A stretch of 64,000 nucleotides of DNA, from NCBI GenBank assembly GCA_050952465.1, contig JBMNKZ010000002.1:1-64000 (forward strand). The letters are read 5' to 3'. The DNA is from DUPU01 sp050952465. GTDB lineage: Bacteria > Bacillota > Dehalobacteriia > Dehalobacteriales > Dehalobacteriaceae. This document shows, piece after piece, positions 33,296 through 41,190 of the stretch. Both the position numbers and the translations under genes were made by a program. The notes beneath the pieces are model-generated. The model saw nothing but the letters and a program-made list of their open reading frames with translations. It did no database searches and had not been told where the DNA came from. Positions within the stretch are counted from its first letter, which is position 1. Each line of letters opens with the position of its first letter.

Positions 33296-34924
33296 TTACA
33301 TCATTCCGGGAGGCATTCCGCCAGGCATTCCGCCGCCCATGGGGGGTTCTTCCTTCTTCGGAATATCGGCTACTACTGTTTCCGTGGTCAACAGCATTGC
33401 AGCAATGGAAGCTGCGTTTTGAAGGGCGGAACGAGTAACCTTAGCCGGGTCAACAATACCGGCTGCAATCATATCTTCATAAACATCGGTTGCGGCATTA
33501 AAGCCAATACCCTTTTGGGCTTCCTTAACCTTTTCTACTACTATGGCACCTTCTGCTCCGGCATTATAGGCAATTTGCTTCAAAGGCTCTTCCAAAGCTT
33601 TCTTTACAATGGATACACCAGTAAGTTCATCGCCTTCCGCTTTAACAGCAGAAACAGCTCCAATAACATTAATCAGGGCAGTGCCGCCGCCGGAAACGAT
33701 CCCTTCTTCCACGGCTGCTCTGGTAGCAGAAAGAGCATCTTCAATACGTAATTTCTTTTCTTTTAATTCAGTTTCTGTAGCAGCACCAACTTTGATTACA
33801 GCCACACCGCCGGCAAGTTTCGCCAAACGCTCTTGGAGTTTCTCTTTATCAAATTCGGAAGTGGACTCTTCATACTGCTTTCTGATTTGACTAATCCGAA
33901 CTTTGATATCGGAGGAATCGCCAGCCCCGTCAATAATGATGGTTTTTTCTTTGCCTACTTTTACTTGACGGGCTTTACCCAGCATATCGATAGTTGCGTT
34001 TTCTAATTTCATGCCTGCTTCTTCGGAGATTCTTTGTCCGCCGGTGAGCACAGCAATGTCATCTAACATCGCTTTACGACGATCCCCAAAGCCAGGAGCT
34101 TTTACAGCAACACAGGTAAAGGTGCCTCTCAATTTATTCAATACCAGGGTAGCCAAAGCTTCCCCTTCCACTTCTTCCGCTACAATCAACATAGGTTTGC
34201 CGGCTTGAACAACCTTTTCCAATACCGGCAGGATATCACCAATGGCGGCAATCTTCCTATCGGTGATCAATATGTAGGGATCATTTAAGACTGCCTCCAT
34301 TTTGTCCGTATCTGTAATCATATAGGGAGAAATATATCCCCGGTCAAACTGCATTCCTTCTACAACTTCTTGAGTGGTCTCAAAGCCTTGGCTTTCCTCA
34401 ACGGTAATAACTCCGTCATTGCCTACCTTATCCATAGCATCAGCAATCAAGTTGCCGATTTCCGGATCATTGGCCGAAACAGTAGCAACCTGAGCAATAG
34501 CTTCTTTATTCTCAACCTTTTTGGCATTATTCTTCAATTCCGCTACTGCTGCTTGTACAGCTTTTTCAATCCCTTTCTTCAAGAACATGGGATTAGCACC
34601 AGCAGCCACATTTTTCATACCTTCTCGGATAATAGCCTGAGCTAGAATGCACGCGGTGGTTGTTCCGTCACCGGCCACATCGTTGGTCTTTGTAGCTACT
34701 TCTTTTACCAACTGAGCACCCATATTTTCAATAGGATCTTCCAATTCAATTTCTCTTGCAATAGTCACCCCGTCATTGGTAATGAGGGGAGAGCCAAATT
34801 TCTTTTCCAGTACCACATTACGTCCTTTGGGTCCTAAAGTAATTTTCACAGCGTTTGCCAGTGCATTAACCCCTTTTTCCAGGGCATGACGGGCTTCTTC
34901 CCGAAAGACAATTTGTTTTGCCAT
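33296..34924 (-). CDS. groEL: Chaperonin GroEL (60 kDa)
   Basis: ATP-dependent tetradecameric folding chamber that works with GroES. 542 residues, full length, with the ATP loop LGPKGRNVVLE and GDGTTTA near residues 30-90, and a Gly-Met-rich tail (GGGMPGGMPPGMM). Directly downstream of groES (23 bp) with a strong ribosome site; expression is governed by CIRCE/HrcA upstream of groES. Confidence 0.98.
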   Translation of the reverse strand: MAKQIVFREEARHALEKGVNALANAVKITLGPKGRNVVLEKKFGSPLITNDGVTIAREIELEDPIENMGAQLVKEVATKTNDVAGDGTTTACILAQAIIREGMKNVAAGANPMFLKKGIEKAVQAAVAELKNNAKKVENKEAIAQVATVSANDPEIGNLIADAMDKVGNDGVITVEESQGFETTQEVVEGMQFDRGYISPYMITDTDKMEAVLNDPYILITDRKIAAIGDILPVLEKVVQAGKPMLIVAEEVEGEALATLVLNKLRGTFTCVAVKAPGFGDRRKAMLDDIAVLTGGQRISEEAGMKLENATIDMLGKARQVKVGKEKTIIIDGAGDSSDIKVRISQIRKQYEESTSEFDKEKLQERLAKLAGGVAVIKVGAATETELKEKKLRIEDALSATRAAVEEGIVSGGGTALINVIGAVSAVKAEGDELTGVSIVKKALEEPLKQIAYNAGAEGAIVVEKVKEAQKGIGFNAATDVYEDMIAAGIVDPAKVTRSALQNAASIAAMLLTTETVVADIPKKEEPPMGGGMPGGMPPGMM

Positions 34925-34947
34925 TTCTATTTCCTCCTCTTCTTAAA

Positions 34948-35238
34948 TTATCCAATTATTGCTAGAATATCTCGGTCACCGTTTAAAATTAAGTATTCTT
35001 CTCCATCAATTTTTACTTCGGATCCGGAATACTTAGAATAAATCACTCGGTCGCCAACTTTTACTTCCAAAGCAGCCCGTTCTCCATTTTCTAATACTCT
35101 TCCCGGGCCTACAGCCATAACTTCCCCTTCTTGCGGCTTCTCTTTGGCAGTATCAGGCAATACAATGCCACTCTTGGTTTTTTCTTCTGAAGCCAATACT
35201 TTGACGACTACTCGGTCTCCCAACGGTTTAATGTTCAT
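34948..35238 (-). CDS. groES: Co-chaperonin GroES (10 kDa)
   Basis: Lid of the GroEL chamber. 96 residues with the conserved PLGDRVVVK start, the mobile loop ASEEKTKSGIVLP (about 16-28) and the C-terminal YLILNGDRDILAIIG. First gene of the groESL operon. Confidence 0.98.
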   Translation of the reverse strand: MNIKPLGDRVVVKVLASEEKTKSGIVLPDTAKEKPQEGEVMAVGPGRVLENGERAALEVKVGDRVIYSKYSGSEVKIDGEEYLILNGDRDILAIIG

Positions 35239-35286
35239 TACTATACCTCCTTCATTTAATATAAATAATTGTTTAGCTTTTTATTG

Positions 35287-35313
35287 TTAGCACTCACTTT
35301 AAATGAGTGCTAA
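35287..35313. promoter_or_regulatory. CIRCE operator (HrcA binding site)
   Basis: Perfect TTAGCACTC-N9-GAGTGCTAA, 49 bp before the groES start. A TATAAT-like element lies just upstream on the minus strand, so HrcA would block the start of transcription. Confidence 0.97.
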
Positions 35314-35521
35314 TACATTAATTATAATAATAAAGAGAAGTACCAAACCGCAACCCCTTAGTAACTTGATTTTAGAGGATATTAGCCCTTTATGGGGATA
35401 AAGTACCCAAAAATCTTAATTTTTCTCGTCTTTTTAACTAATATCTCAATAATTGGTTTCCCGGTGAAATACTTCCTTAGAAAGTTATTTCCATCAATGC
35501 AACATTTTATGCATTAAAGAA

Positions 35522-35548
35522 AAGAATTCCGCAAAAAGGAATTCTTTC
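35522..35548 (-). terminator. Terminator after moaA
   Basis: AAAGAATTCC / GGAATTCTTT stem overlapping the moaA stop codon, followed by TTCTTTAAT on the minus strand. Confidence 0.8.
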
Positions 35549-36509
35549 AACCCCCAATGGTACTCATCATTCTCCCCTGGGTACCTAAATTATGTTCCCG
35601 GGGTTTCATATCAAGTGCCTGACGCACCAGTTTCTTGATATTCTCCTGGCTTTCCTTGTTTCTTAAGGCATTAAAGCAATTAACAGCATATGACCCGTGA
35701 AGACAAGGATAAATTTTACCGTCTGCGGTTAAACGAACCCGGTTGCATCTTTGGCAAATCTGTTGACTGATGGCAGAGATAAAACCTATTGTACCTTGAA
35801 AACCATCAATCTGCCACTTTTCGGCTGGGCCATTTCCAATAAGTTCTGCCGGCCTTAATTGCCCTAATTTTTTAATCTGATGCATCGTCTCGTCGTTACT
35901 GACAAAACTATCCTCACCCCAGATACTCCCTGTTCCCACCGGCATAAGTTCAATGAATCGAACATGCAAAGGTTGATCCTTTGTAAGCCGGGCTAAACCC
36001 ACCACTTCATCTTCATTAAAGCCTTTTACTACTACTGTATTCAGCTTCACCGGCTCTAACCCGGCCTGAAAAGCTGCCTCGATTCCTTGAAAGACTTTTT
36101 TAATATCTCCTCCCCGGGTAATCCAGGCATACTTATCTTTATCTAAGGAATCTAAGCTGATATTAACGCGGGAAATACCGGCATCCTTTAATTCTCGAGC
36201 CATCTTTTTCAATAAAATACCGTTAGTAGTAATACTGATTTCTTTTAGACCTAACATACTTATATCTTGAATAAAAGAAATTAGACCCTTTCTAACTAAT
36301 GGTTCGCCCCCGGTAATTCTCACTCTGTCTACTCCCTCATCATGAAAAGCCTTAACCATAAGGAGAAGTTCTTCCCATCTTAAGATCCCCTCGTGACTCT
36401 TAATGTCTACTCCTGTTTCGGGCATGCAGTACCTGCACCTTAAATTACACTTATCAGTAACGGAGATTCTTAAATAATCGATCGTCCTTTGGTATTTATC
36501 AATTAGCAT
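35547..36509 (-). CDS. moaA: GTP 3',8-cyclase MoaA (molybdenum cofactor biosynthesis)
   Basis: Radical-SAM enzyme that performs the first step of molybdopterin synthesis, GTP to 3',8-cyclo-7,8-dihydro-GTP. The 320 residues contain the N-terminal CxxxCxxC cluster motif (CNLRCRYC, about 19-26), the SAM GGEPL motif, the C-terminal cluster Cys (CQRCNRVRL...YPCL) and the essential Gly-Gly end (STIGG). The ATG at 36509 has GGGGGA upstream; 36542 would add 11 residues outside the family. No other moa/moe genes are in the window. Confidence 0.96.
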   Translation of the reverse strand: MLIDKYQRTIDYLRISVTDKCNLRCRYCMPETGVDIKSHEGILRWEELLLMVKAFHDEGVDRVRITGGEPLVRKGLISFIQDISMLGLKEISITTNGILLKKMARELKDAGISRVNISLDSLDKDKYAWITRGGDIKKVFQGIEAAFQAGLEPVKLNTVVVKGFNEDEVVGLARLTKDQPLHVRFIELMPVGTGSIWGEDSFVSNDETMHQIKKLGQLRPAELIGNGPAEKWQIDGFQGTIGFISAISQQICQRCNRVRLTADGKIYPCLHGSYAVNCFNALRNKESQENIKKLVRQALDMKPREHNLGTQGRMMSTIGG

Positions 36510-36606
36510 TTTTTGTCCCCCAAAAAGAAAACTTGGTTTCATTATACCATCTCTAGGATCTTAATTGGGACTGGAAAATTTAATTAAGCTCACTTTAATT
36601 TGAAAA

Positions 36607-36792
36607 TTAAAAACATCCCAATTGGCAATCTTTAAGTTTAATTCCTAGTTGATTTGCTGCTTCACCAATTACCAGCAGAGAAACATTTAATTGTTTTCCA
36701 AGAAAATGAGCTTTTGCGCAGGTCAATTTCCCATCTTCGGCCGCTTCTTTTACCGCTTTTAATACCTCTTCCGACATTTTCTCCAAAATCAT
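36607..36792 (-). CDS. Small conserved-looking Cys protein beside moaA, unknown function
   Basis: 61 residues, mostly helical: an Ala/Lys/Glu-rich first helix, then GKLTCAKAHFLGKQLNVSLLVIGEAANQLGIKL, resembling a compact helix-turn-helix, and the end CQLGCF with a CxxxC. Three cysteines in all (about 25, 56, 60). ATG 36792 lies very close to GAGGAGG; a TTG six bases in has better spacing, so the first residues are uncertain. It sits between a histidine kinase and moaA in the same direction and may be linked to molybdenum or formate metabolism, but that is inference. Confidence 0.6.
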   Translation of the reverse strand: MILEKMSEEVLKAVKEAAEDGKLTCAKAHFLGKQLNVSLLVIGEAANQLGIKLKDCQLGCF

Positions 36793-36813
36793 AACCTCCT
36801 CGCAAAAAAACGA

Positions 36814-37899
36814 CTATATAACATTATTCTTGATTTTTTCCCCCAACCCTGCTGACTCAGGCAAAATTATAGTAAACTTTGTTCCTTTTCCTAAAGAACT
36901 TTCTACTTGGATCCGCCCGCCATGCTCCTTAACAATGCGATAGCTTACAGCAAGGCCTAACCCAGTTCCTTCCTCCTTGGTGGTAAAAAAAGGACTTCCG
37001 ATTTTGTCCATAGTCTTCTGATCCATACCAATCCCATTATCGGCAATACTAATGTAGGCCTCGCGATAATAATAATCATACCAGGTTTTAATTTTAATGA
37101 TTCCCTTATCCGGAATTGCTGCCAAAGCATTGGCTAAAATATTTACCAATACCTGTTTTATCCTGGACTCGTCCATCATGATCAAAGGCATCTTTTTGGT
37201 TAAATCCTGTTCAATCACTACGTTACGCAAAATAGCCTGGCTGTTTACCAACATAGTTACTTCACTTACGATTAAATCAATGTCCTTTCTTTCTAACTTT
37301 ACTGCAGACGGCCGGGCTAGTTGGAGATACTCCTTGATAATTGAGTTAATCCGATTAATCTCACTAAGCATAATTTCTGTGTAACAGCAAGTCTCTTGAT
37401 TGAATTTATCCTTTTCCTGCAAAAGCTGGACAAAACCTTTTACAGATTGAAGGGGATTTCTGATCTCATGACAGATACCTGCGGCCATTTGTCCTACCGC
37501 CCGGAGGCATTCATTTCGCTCTACCTGTTCTTCTAAAGCTTTCTCAATGGTGCAATCTGTAAAAAACAACAGTACTCCGACACATTTTTCTCCCTCCTTA
37601 ATCGTTCGGGAAGAAATTCTTAAAGTACTGGGATTCCCATTAATAAGGGCACTTAGTTCCACCTGATCATAAAATATCCCCCGATTTAGAGCATCTCCCA
37701 ATAAATCCAACAAGTTTTCTGTGCAATCCAAAAAGACCATTGGACACTGTATCTCACCATAATCACGGCCTATCACTTGGTCTTTTCTTATACCTAACAG
37801 TTCTTCGGTAAGAGTATTGATACAGGTGATTATCCCCTGGGTGTCTGCAACAATAATTCCTATGGGCAGTTGATCTAAAATCTCGATCCACGAAAACAT
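36814..37899 (-). CDS. PAS-domain sensor histidine kinase (orphan)
   Basis: Cytoplasmic sensor kinase of 361 residues: a PAS domain (about 1-115; IGIIVADTQGIITCIN), a HisKA dimerisation domain with phospho-acceptor His144 in GICHEIRNPLQSVKGF, and a HATPase domain with N-box (DESRIKQVLVNILANALAAI), G1 (ADNGIGMD) and G2 (TTKEEGTGLGLAV). No membrane segments and no response regulator nearby. This soluble PAS-orphan layout is what sporulation-phosphorelay kinases look like in Clostridia, which would fit the organism, but the target cannot be read from sequence. Confidence 0.9.
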   Translation of the reverse strand: MFSWIEILDQLPIGIIVADTQGIITCINTLTEELLGIRKDQVIGRDYGEIQCPMVFLDCTENLLDLLGDALNRGIFYDQVELSALINGNPSTLRISSRTIKEGEKCVGVLLFFTDCTIEKALEEQVERNECLRAVGQMAAGICHEIRNPLQSVKGFVQLLQEKDKFNQETCCYTEIMLSEINRINSIIKEYLQLARPSAVKLERKDIDLIVSEVTMLVNSQAILRNVVIEQDLTKKMPLIMMDESRIKQVLVNILANALAAIPDKGIIKIKTWYDYYYREAYISIADNGIGMDQKTMDKIGSPFFTTKEEGTGLGLAVSYRIVKEHGGRIQVESSLGKGTKFTIILPESAGLGEKIKNNVI

Positions 37900-38004
37900 A
37901 AAACCACTCCTATTTCTAATTCCAGAAATTCGGTGGTAATTAATTCGAGATGGTTAGTTATTTTCCTTTAGTAATAATCCAACACTATTCGGCAGAGTAG
38001 GACA

Positions 38005-38583
38005 CTAAAGACCATACTCATTTTCCTCAGTAATAACCCTATCCATAGGGACATCATAGATATCCGGGACTAAAGCGGACACTATTTGAATCTGATAAGC
38101 AACAGCAATTTTGGGGGTATTCTCTTTTAATCTGGGTAAAAATCGGTCATAATAACCCCCGCCATAACCCAATCGATTGCAGGATGCATCAAAGCCTACC
38201 CCGGGAATAATGACACAATCAATGTCTTCTGGGTGAACAGGACGCATTTTATCCTTCTTGGGCTCTAAAATACCCCAAGTTCCTGGTGCTAAGTCCTCTG
38301 ACAAATCCTTTAATTCGGACGGAATTAATACAATATTCCTTGGGTCGCAAACGGGAATTACTGCTCTTTTTCCCTTTGACCACAAATAATCAAAGAGAGG
38401 AATCACATCCACCTCATTTTTGAAAGGAAGATAAGCCATCACTGTATGGGCATCCCTAAACTCCGAAAGCTGCAGTATTTTTCGGCAGATAACTTCACTC
38501 TTTTTTTCCACCTCTTGGGGCGTTAAAGAAGATCTCGCCTGTAAAATACTCCTTCGCAATTGTTTTTTTATATTTCCCCCCAT
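38005..38583 (-). CDS. 5-formyltetrahydrofolate cyclo-ligase
   Basis: Converts 5-formyl-THF to 5,10-methenyl-THF with ATP, returning storage folate to the active pool. 192 residues with the family motifs VMAYLPFKNEVD, the C-terminal VIIPGVGFDASCNRLGYGGGYYDRFL and a final basic region. The ATG at 38583 has AAAGGGG 7 nt upstream; an in-frame TTG 6 nt earlier is too close to it. It follows the thioredoxin-like selenoprotein gene by 38 bp in the same direction. Confidence 0.94.
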   Translation of the reverse strand: MGGNIKKQLRRSILQARSSLTPQEVEKKSEVICRKILQLSEFRDAHTVMAYLPFKNEVDVIPLFDYLWSKGKRAVIPVCDPRNIVLIPSELKDLSEDLAPGTWGILEPKKDKMRPVHPEDIDCVIIPGVGFDASCNRLGYGGGYYDRFLPRLKENTPKIAVAYQIQIVSALVPDIYDVPMDRVITEENEYGL

Positions 38584-38621
38584 AAACAAACCCCTTTCTA
38601 TCGAGGCAAATTACCAAATAA

Positions 38622-39062
38622 TCAAGGACTTTTTATTTTGATCATTTGTTCAATCTCTTCTGTCAGTTCCTCTTTTGCTACAGCCCCCACATGCTGTTTT
38701 AGTACCTGTCCTTGATGATCAATAAGAATAATGGTTGGTATATATTGAACCTGAAAATCCCGAGCTAACTTCTCCACAGATGGATCATCACTTTTTTCCA
38801 CATCTATCACCAAAAAAGCAACCTCTTCTTGGTATTTTTCTGAAAGAGCCTGTATCACGGGCTCCATAATCACACAGTCCGGTCAGTACCGCCCATAAAA
38901 CTCTATGAAAAGGGGCTTATTATTATTTATCGACTCCTCATAAAGTGCCAAATAAGTGGAATCTTCATCCCTAGACATTATTTTTCCTGAGGGTCTAAAC
39001 AAAATGGCAAAGATTGCACCGAAGATGAATAAAACTAATAAAACCTTTGCATATTTATTCAT
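38622..39062 (-). CDS. Membrane-anchored thioredoxin-like selenoprotein (UxxC), one in-frame TGA read as Sec
   Basis: The frame runs from ATG 39062 to 38622 with one in-frame TGA at 38885-38883 (codon 60). Reading it as selenocysteine gives a 146-residue protein: a hydrophobic anchor (about residues 6-22), then a thioredoxin fold with KPLFIEFYGRY-U-PDC (U60, C63), exactly at the first active-site Cys of WCxxC, followed by the second half (VAFLVIDVEKSDD) and the cis-Pro segment VQYIPTIILIDHQGQV. Homology-like content continues without a break on both sides of the TGA, and a SECIS-like hairpin follows it. Likely an extracytoplasmic thiol-disulfide oxidoreductase. A recent nonsense mutation is the alternative. 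Confidence 0.85.
38850..38885 (-). promoter_or_regulatory. Candidate bacterial SECIS element after the TGA
   Basis: Lower stem CUGUGU/AUACAG (38877-38872 with 38855-38850), internal loop, upper stem AUGG/CCGU with apical loop AGC. The loop lies 19 nt after the UGA and has G in its second position, matching the published bacterial SECIS rules (loop about 16-37 nt from UGA, G among the first two loop bases). Confidence 0.6.
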
Positions 39063-39178
39063 TCCTTTTTCTTCCCTCCCCCATCATTATACTCAGGATA
39101 AATTTACCAGTTTCCCTCAGTGAGATATACATTTTCTCTTTTGTCAATAGGAACTTTTATTTTTACTTATCTACCGGG

Positions 39179-39344
39179 ATATCCACAAGCCTTCATCTCC
39201 CTGAGCAGGTGTTTTATGCTTTTATCCACAAATATTCTTTGGTTATCCCCAATTTCGACAATTTTTTTTTCCACAACCTTTTTTCCGCGCCACTCTTAGT
39301 TATACACAAATCTATCCACATTATCCACAGAACTTTCATCCACA
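39179..39344 (+). promoter_or_regulatory. DnaA-box cluster
   Basis: Eight sites in 166 bp, all in the same orientation. Exact TTATNCACA: 39222-39230, 39300-39308 (TTATACACA), 39321-39329. One mismatch: 39179-39187, 39243-39251, 39267-39275, 39312-39320, 39336-39344. This is the main content of the 346-bp gene-free stretch between the selenoprotein gene and tsaD. It is probably a DnaA-binding or titration site rather than oriC, since dnaA/dnaN are absent. Confidence 0.8.
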
Positions 39345-39408
39345 AAACGTCCGTTCAGCGTTTGATAAAAACATTATGTTTTTCAAAGGAATACAAAGGG
39401 TATCCTCC

Positions 39409-40425
39409 TTATTTGGTGAATAATGGCAGGTTAGGTACAGCATTTAGGGTTAGGTCGGAAAGCTCTCCTTTAATGTATTTAAAATAAGCAGCACAGCCGA
39501 TCATAGCCGCATTATCTGTGCATAAAATAGGGGATGGCCAGAACACTTTAATGTTTTCCACGGCAGCTCGAGTCTTAAGCATTTCCCTTAATCGAAGATT
39601 CGCCGCAACCCCTCCGGCCAAGAGAATCTGATCCACACCCTTCATTTTAGCTGCGGCAACCGCTTTTACTGAAAGTACATCCCCGATGGCTTCTTGTAAT
39701 CCGGCCGCAATATCAGGGACACTAAAAGGCTCATTCTTCATTTTGCATTTATTTAAGTAACTAAGCACCGAAGATTTTAATCCGCTGAAACTAAAATCTA
39801 AACTTCCTTCTTCCAGCCAAGCCCTCGGGAAAGTGAGATTCTCAATATTTCCCTCTGCCGCAGCTTTCTGAATAGCCGGCCCTCCCGGGTAACCTAACCC
39901 CAAGTGCCGGGACACCTTGTCAAAAGCCTCTCCGGCAGCATCATCTCTGGTTTGGCCTAAGAGGATATATTCCCCCCGCTTGGGGAGATAAACCAAACTA
40001 GTATGCCCTCCGGATACCACTAAAGCTACTAAAGGGAACTTTAAATCCGGATACGCTAAAAAGCCGGCATTTATATGCCCTTCCAAATGATGCACGCCAA
40101 TAAGGGGTTTTTTTAGGGCAAAAGCTGCAGCCTTGGCATAAGAAAGACCCACCAATAAAGCACCCACTAAACCTGGCCCATAGGTTACTCCTATCCCGTC
40201 AATATCACGAAAACTAAGACCTGCCTCATCAAGAGCCTCTTCCACCACCATTGGAAGGGCTTCTAGATGCTTACGGGAAGCAATTTCCGGGACTACTCCG
40301 CCATATTTTTTATGGATATTAATTTGGGAAGAAATAATATTGGATTTGATCTCCCTGCCGTCTGCAATAACAGCCGCTGAAGACTCATCACAGCTAGTCT
40401 CAATGGCTAAAATATTTACAGCCAT
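39409..40425 (-). CDS. tsaD: tRNA N6-adenosine threonylcarbamoyltransferase TsaD
   Basis: Transfers the threonylcarbamoyl group to A37 of ANN-decoding tRNAs, together with TsaB and TsaE (formerly Gcp). The 338 residues show the ASKHA fold with ETSCDE at the start, the metal-binding HHLEGH (112-117), VVSGGHTSL and GGVAANLRLRE. The three t6A-complex genes tsaE, tsaB and tsaD lie close together here with rimI between, a common Firmicute cluster. A DnaA-box cluster lies beyond its 3' end. Confidence 0.97.
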   Translation of the reverse strand: MAVNILAIETSCDESSAAVIADGREIKSNIISSQINIHKKYGGVVPEIASRKHLEALPMVVEEALDEAGLSFRDIDGIGVTYGPGLVGALLVGLSYAKAAAFALKKPLIGVHHLEGHINAGFLAYPDLKFPLVALVVSGGHTSLVYLPKRGEYILLGQTRDDAAGEAFDKVSRHLGLGYPGGPAIQKAAAEGNIENLTFPRAWLEEGSLDFSFSGLKSSVLSYLNKCKMKNEPFSVPDIAAGLQEAIGDVLSVKAVAAAKMKGVDQILLAGGVAANLRLREMLKTRAAVENIKVFWPSPILCTDNAAMIGCAAYFKYIKGELSDLTLNAVPNLPLFTK

Positions 40426-40481
40426 ATTTTTCTCCTTTGATCATTAAAAATAATAATTATTAGTATTTCAAGCAATTGCTT

Positions 40482-40502
40482 AAAAAAGCCCCAAGGGGGC
40501 TT
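40482..40502 (-). terminator. Terminator after the 49-residue membrane protein gene
   Basis: AAGCCCC / GGGGCTT stem with TTTTTTAAGC on the minus strand, just past the stop of the small gene. Confidence 0.8.
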
Positions 40503-40513
40503 CTTGTCATCTG

Positions 40514-40663
40514 TTATCTAAAATAAAGAGTTAAGGCAATTACGGCAATAAGAAAAATACCAAATACGGCATATCCCCGATATAAATACTTGGGCACATC
40601 TTCCAAAGTTTGGGGAATAGGATATTCTCTCATCAATTCTACATTCTTTTCAAAGTCGGACAT
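40514..40663 (-). CDS. Small single-pass membrane protein (49 residues)
   Basis: Start ATG 40663 preceded by GGGGGG and ending just before a terminator. The first 30 residues are polar and charged (SDFEKNVELMREYPIPQTL); residues about 31-48 form one membrane helix (YAVFGIFLIAVIALTLYF). No known family is recognised. Position between rimI and tsaD with its own stop hairpin supports a real gene. Confidence 0.7.
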   Translation of the reverse strand: MSDFEKNVELMREYPIPQTLEDVPKYLYRGYAVFGIFLIAVIALTLYFR

Positions 40664-40716
40664 CTTTTACCCCCCTTTAATACTATTTTATGTTTACAAA
40701 ATTTAATCAACCATTA

Positions 40717-41190
40717 TTAACTATCATTGGTTTCAATACATAATAATGTTTTCCACATAATGATAGCATCTTCCTTAGTGTCTGTATAGTAACCTTTACG
40801 CCGCCCAGCCGCTTCAAAGCCCATTCTTTGGTAGAGTTTTATGGCAGATAAATTAGACGGACGTACCTCCAAAGTCATTCTGTATGCTCCTTGAATAAGT
40901 GCCTGTTTCATAAGGTGAATCATGATTCCTTCGCCAATTCTCTTTCCCCGATAATCCGGATGTACAGCCACATTGGTAATATGAGCCTCATCAAGGATGA
41001 GCCACATACCCCCGTAGCCAATGACCCTTTCATCAAGCATAGCGACGCAATAATAAGCCATGGCGTTATCATTAAGTTCACCTAAAAAAGATTGTCTACT
41101 CCAAGGTGTAGGAAAAGACACTTGTTCAATTTCTAAAACCTGATTTAAACATTCTTCTCTTAATGGTAAAAAAACTACCCTATCCATCAT
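40717..41190 (-). CDS. rimI: Ribosomal-protein-alanine N-acetyltransferase RimI
   Basis: GNAT acetyltransferase that acetylates the N-terminus of ribosomal protein S18 (and in some bacteria EF-Tu). 157 residues with the acetyl-CoA motif NVAVHPDYRGKRIGEGIM and the terminal SAIKLYQRMGFEAAGRRKGYY. The ATG at 41190 overlaps the tsaB stop as ATGA and has GGAGAGAG upstream; this is preferred over 41220. tsaE-tsaB-rimI-tsaD is a conserved order. Confidence 0.93.
   Translation of the reverse strand: MMDRVVFLPLREECLNQVLEIEQVSFPTPWSRQSFLGELNDNAMAYYCVAMLDERVIGYGGMWLILDEAHITNVAVHPDYRGKRIGEGIMIHLMKQALIQGAYRMTLEVRPSNLSAIKLYQRMGFEAAGRRKGYYTDTKEDAIIMWKTLLCIETNDS

Noticed and set aside
38873..39062. The thioredoxin-like gene as a simple nonsense pseudogene
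   Set aside because: Only one lesion in 146 codons, placed exactly at the active-site Cys codon and followed by a SECIS-like fold; Sec coding explains it better, though a pseudogene is not excluded.
39179..39344. DnaA-box cluster as the chromosomal origin
   Set aside because: No dnaA, dnaN, rpmH, gidB or similar origin neighbours, and no clear AT-rich 13-mers beyond a short T-run; treated as a non-origin cluster.
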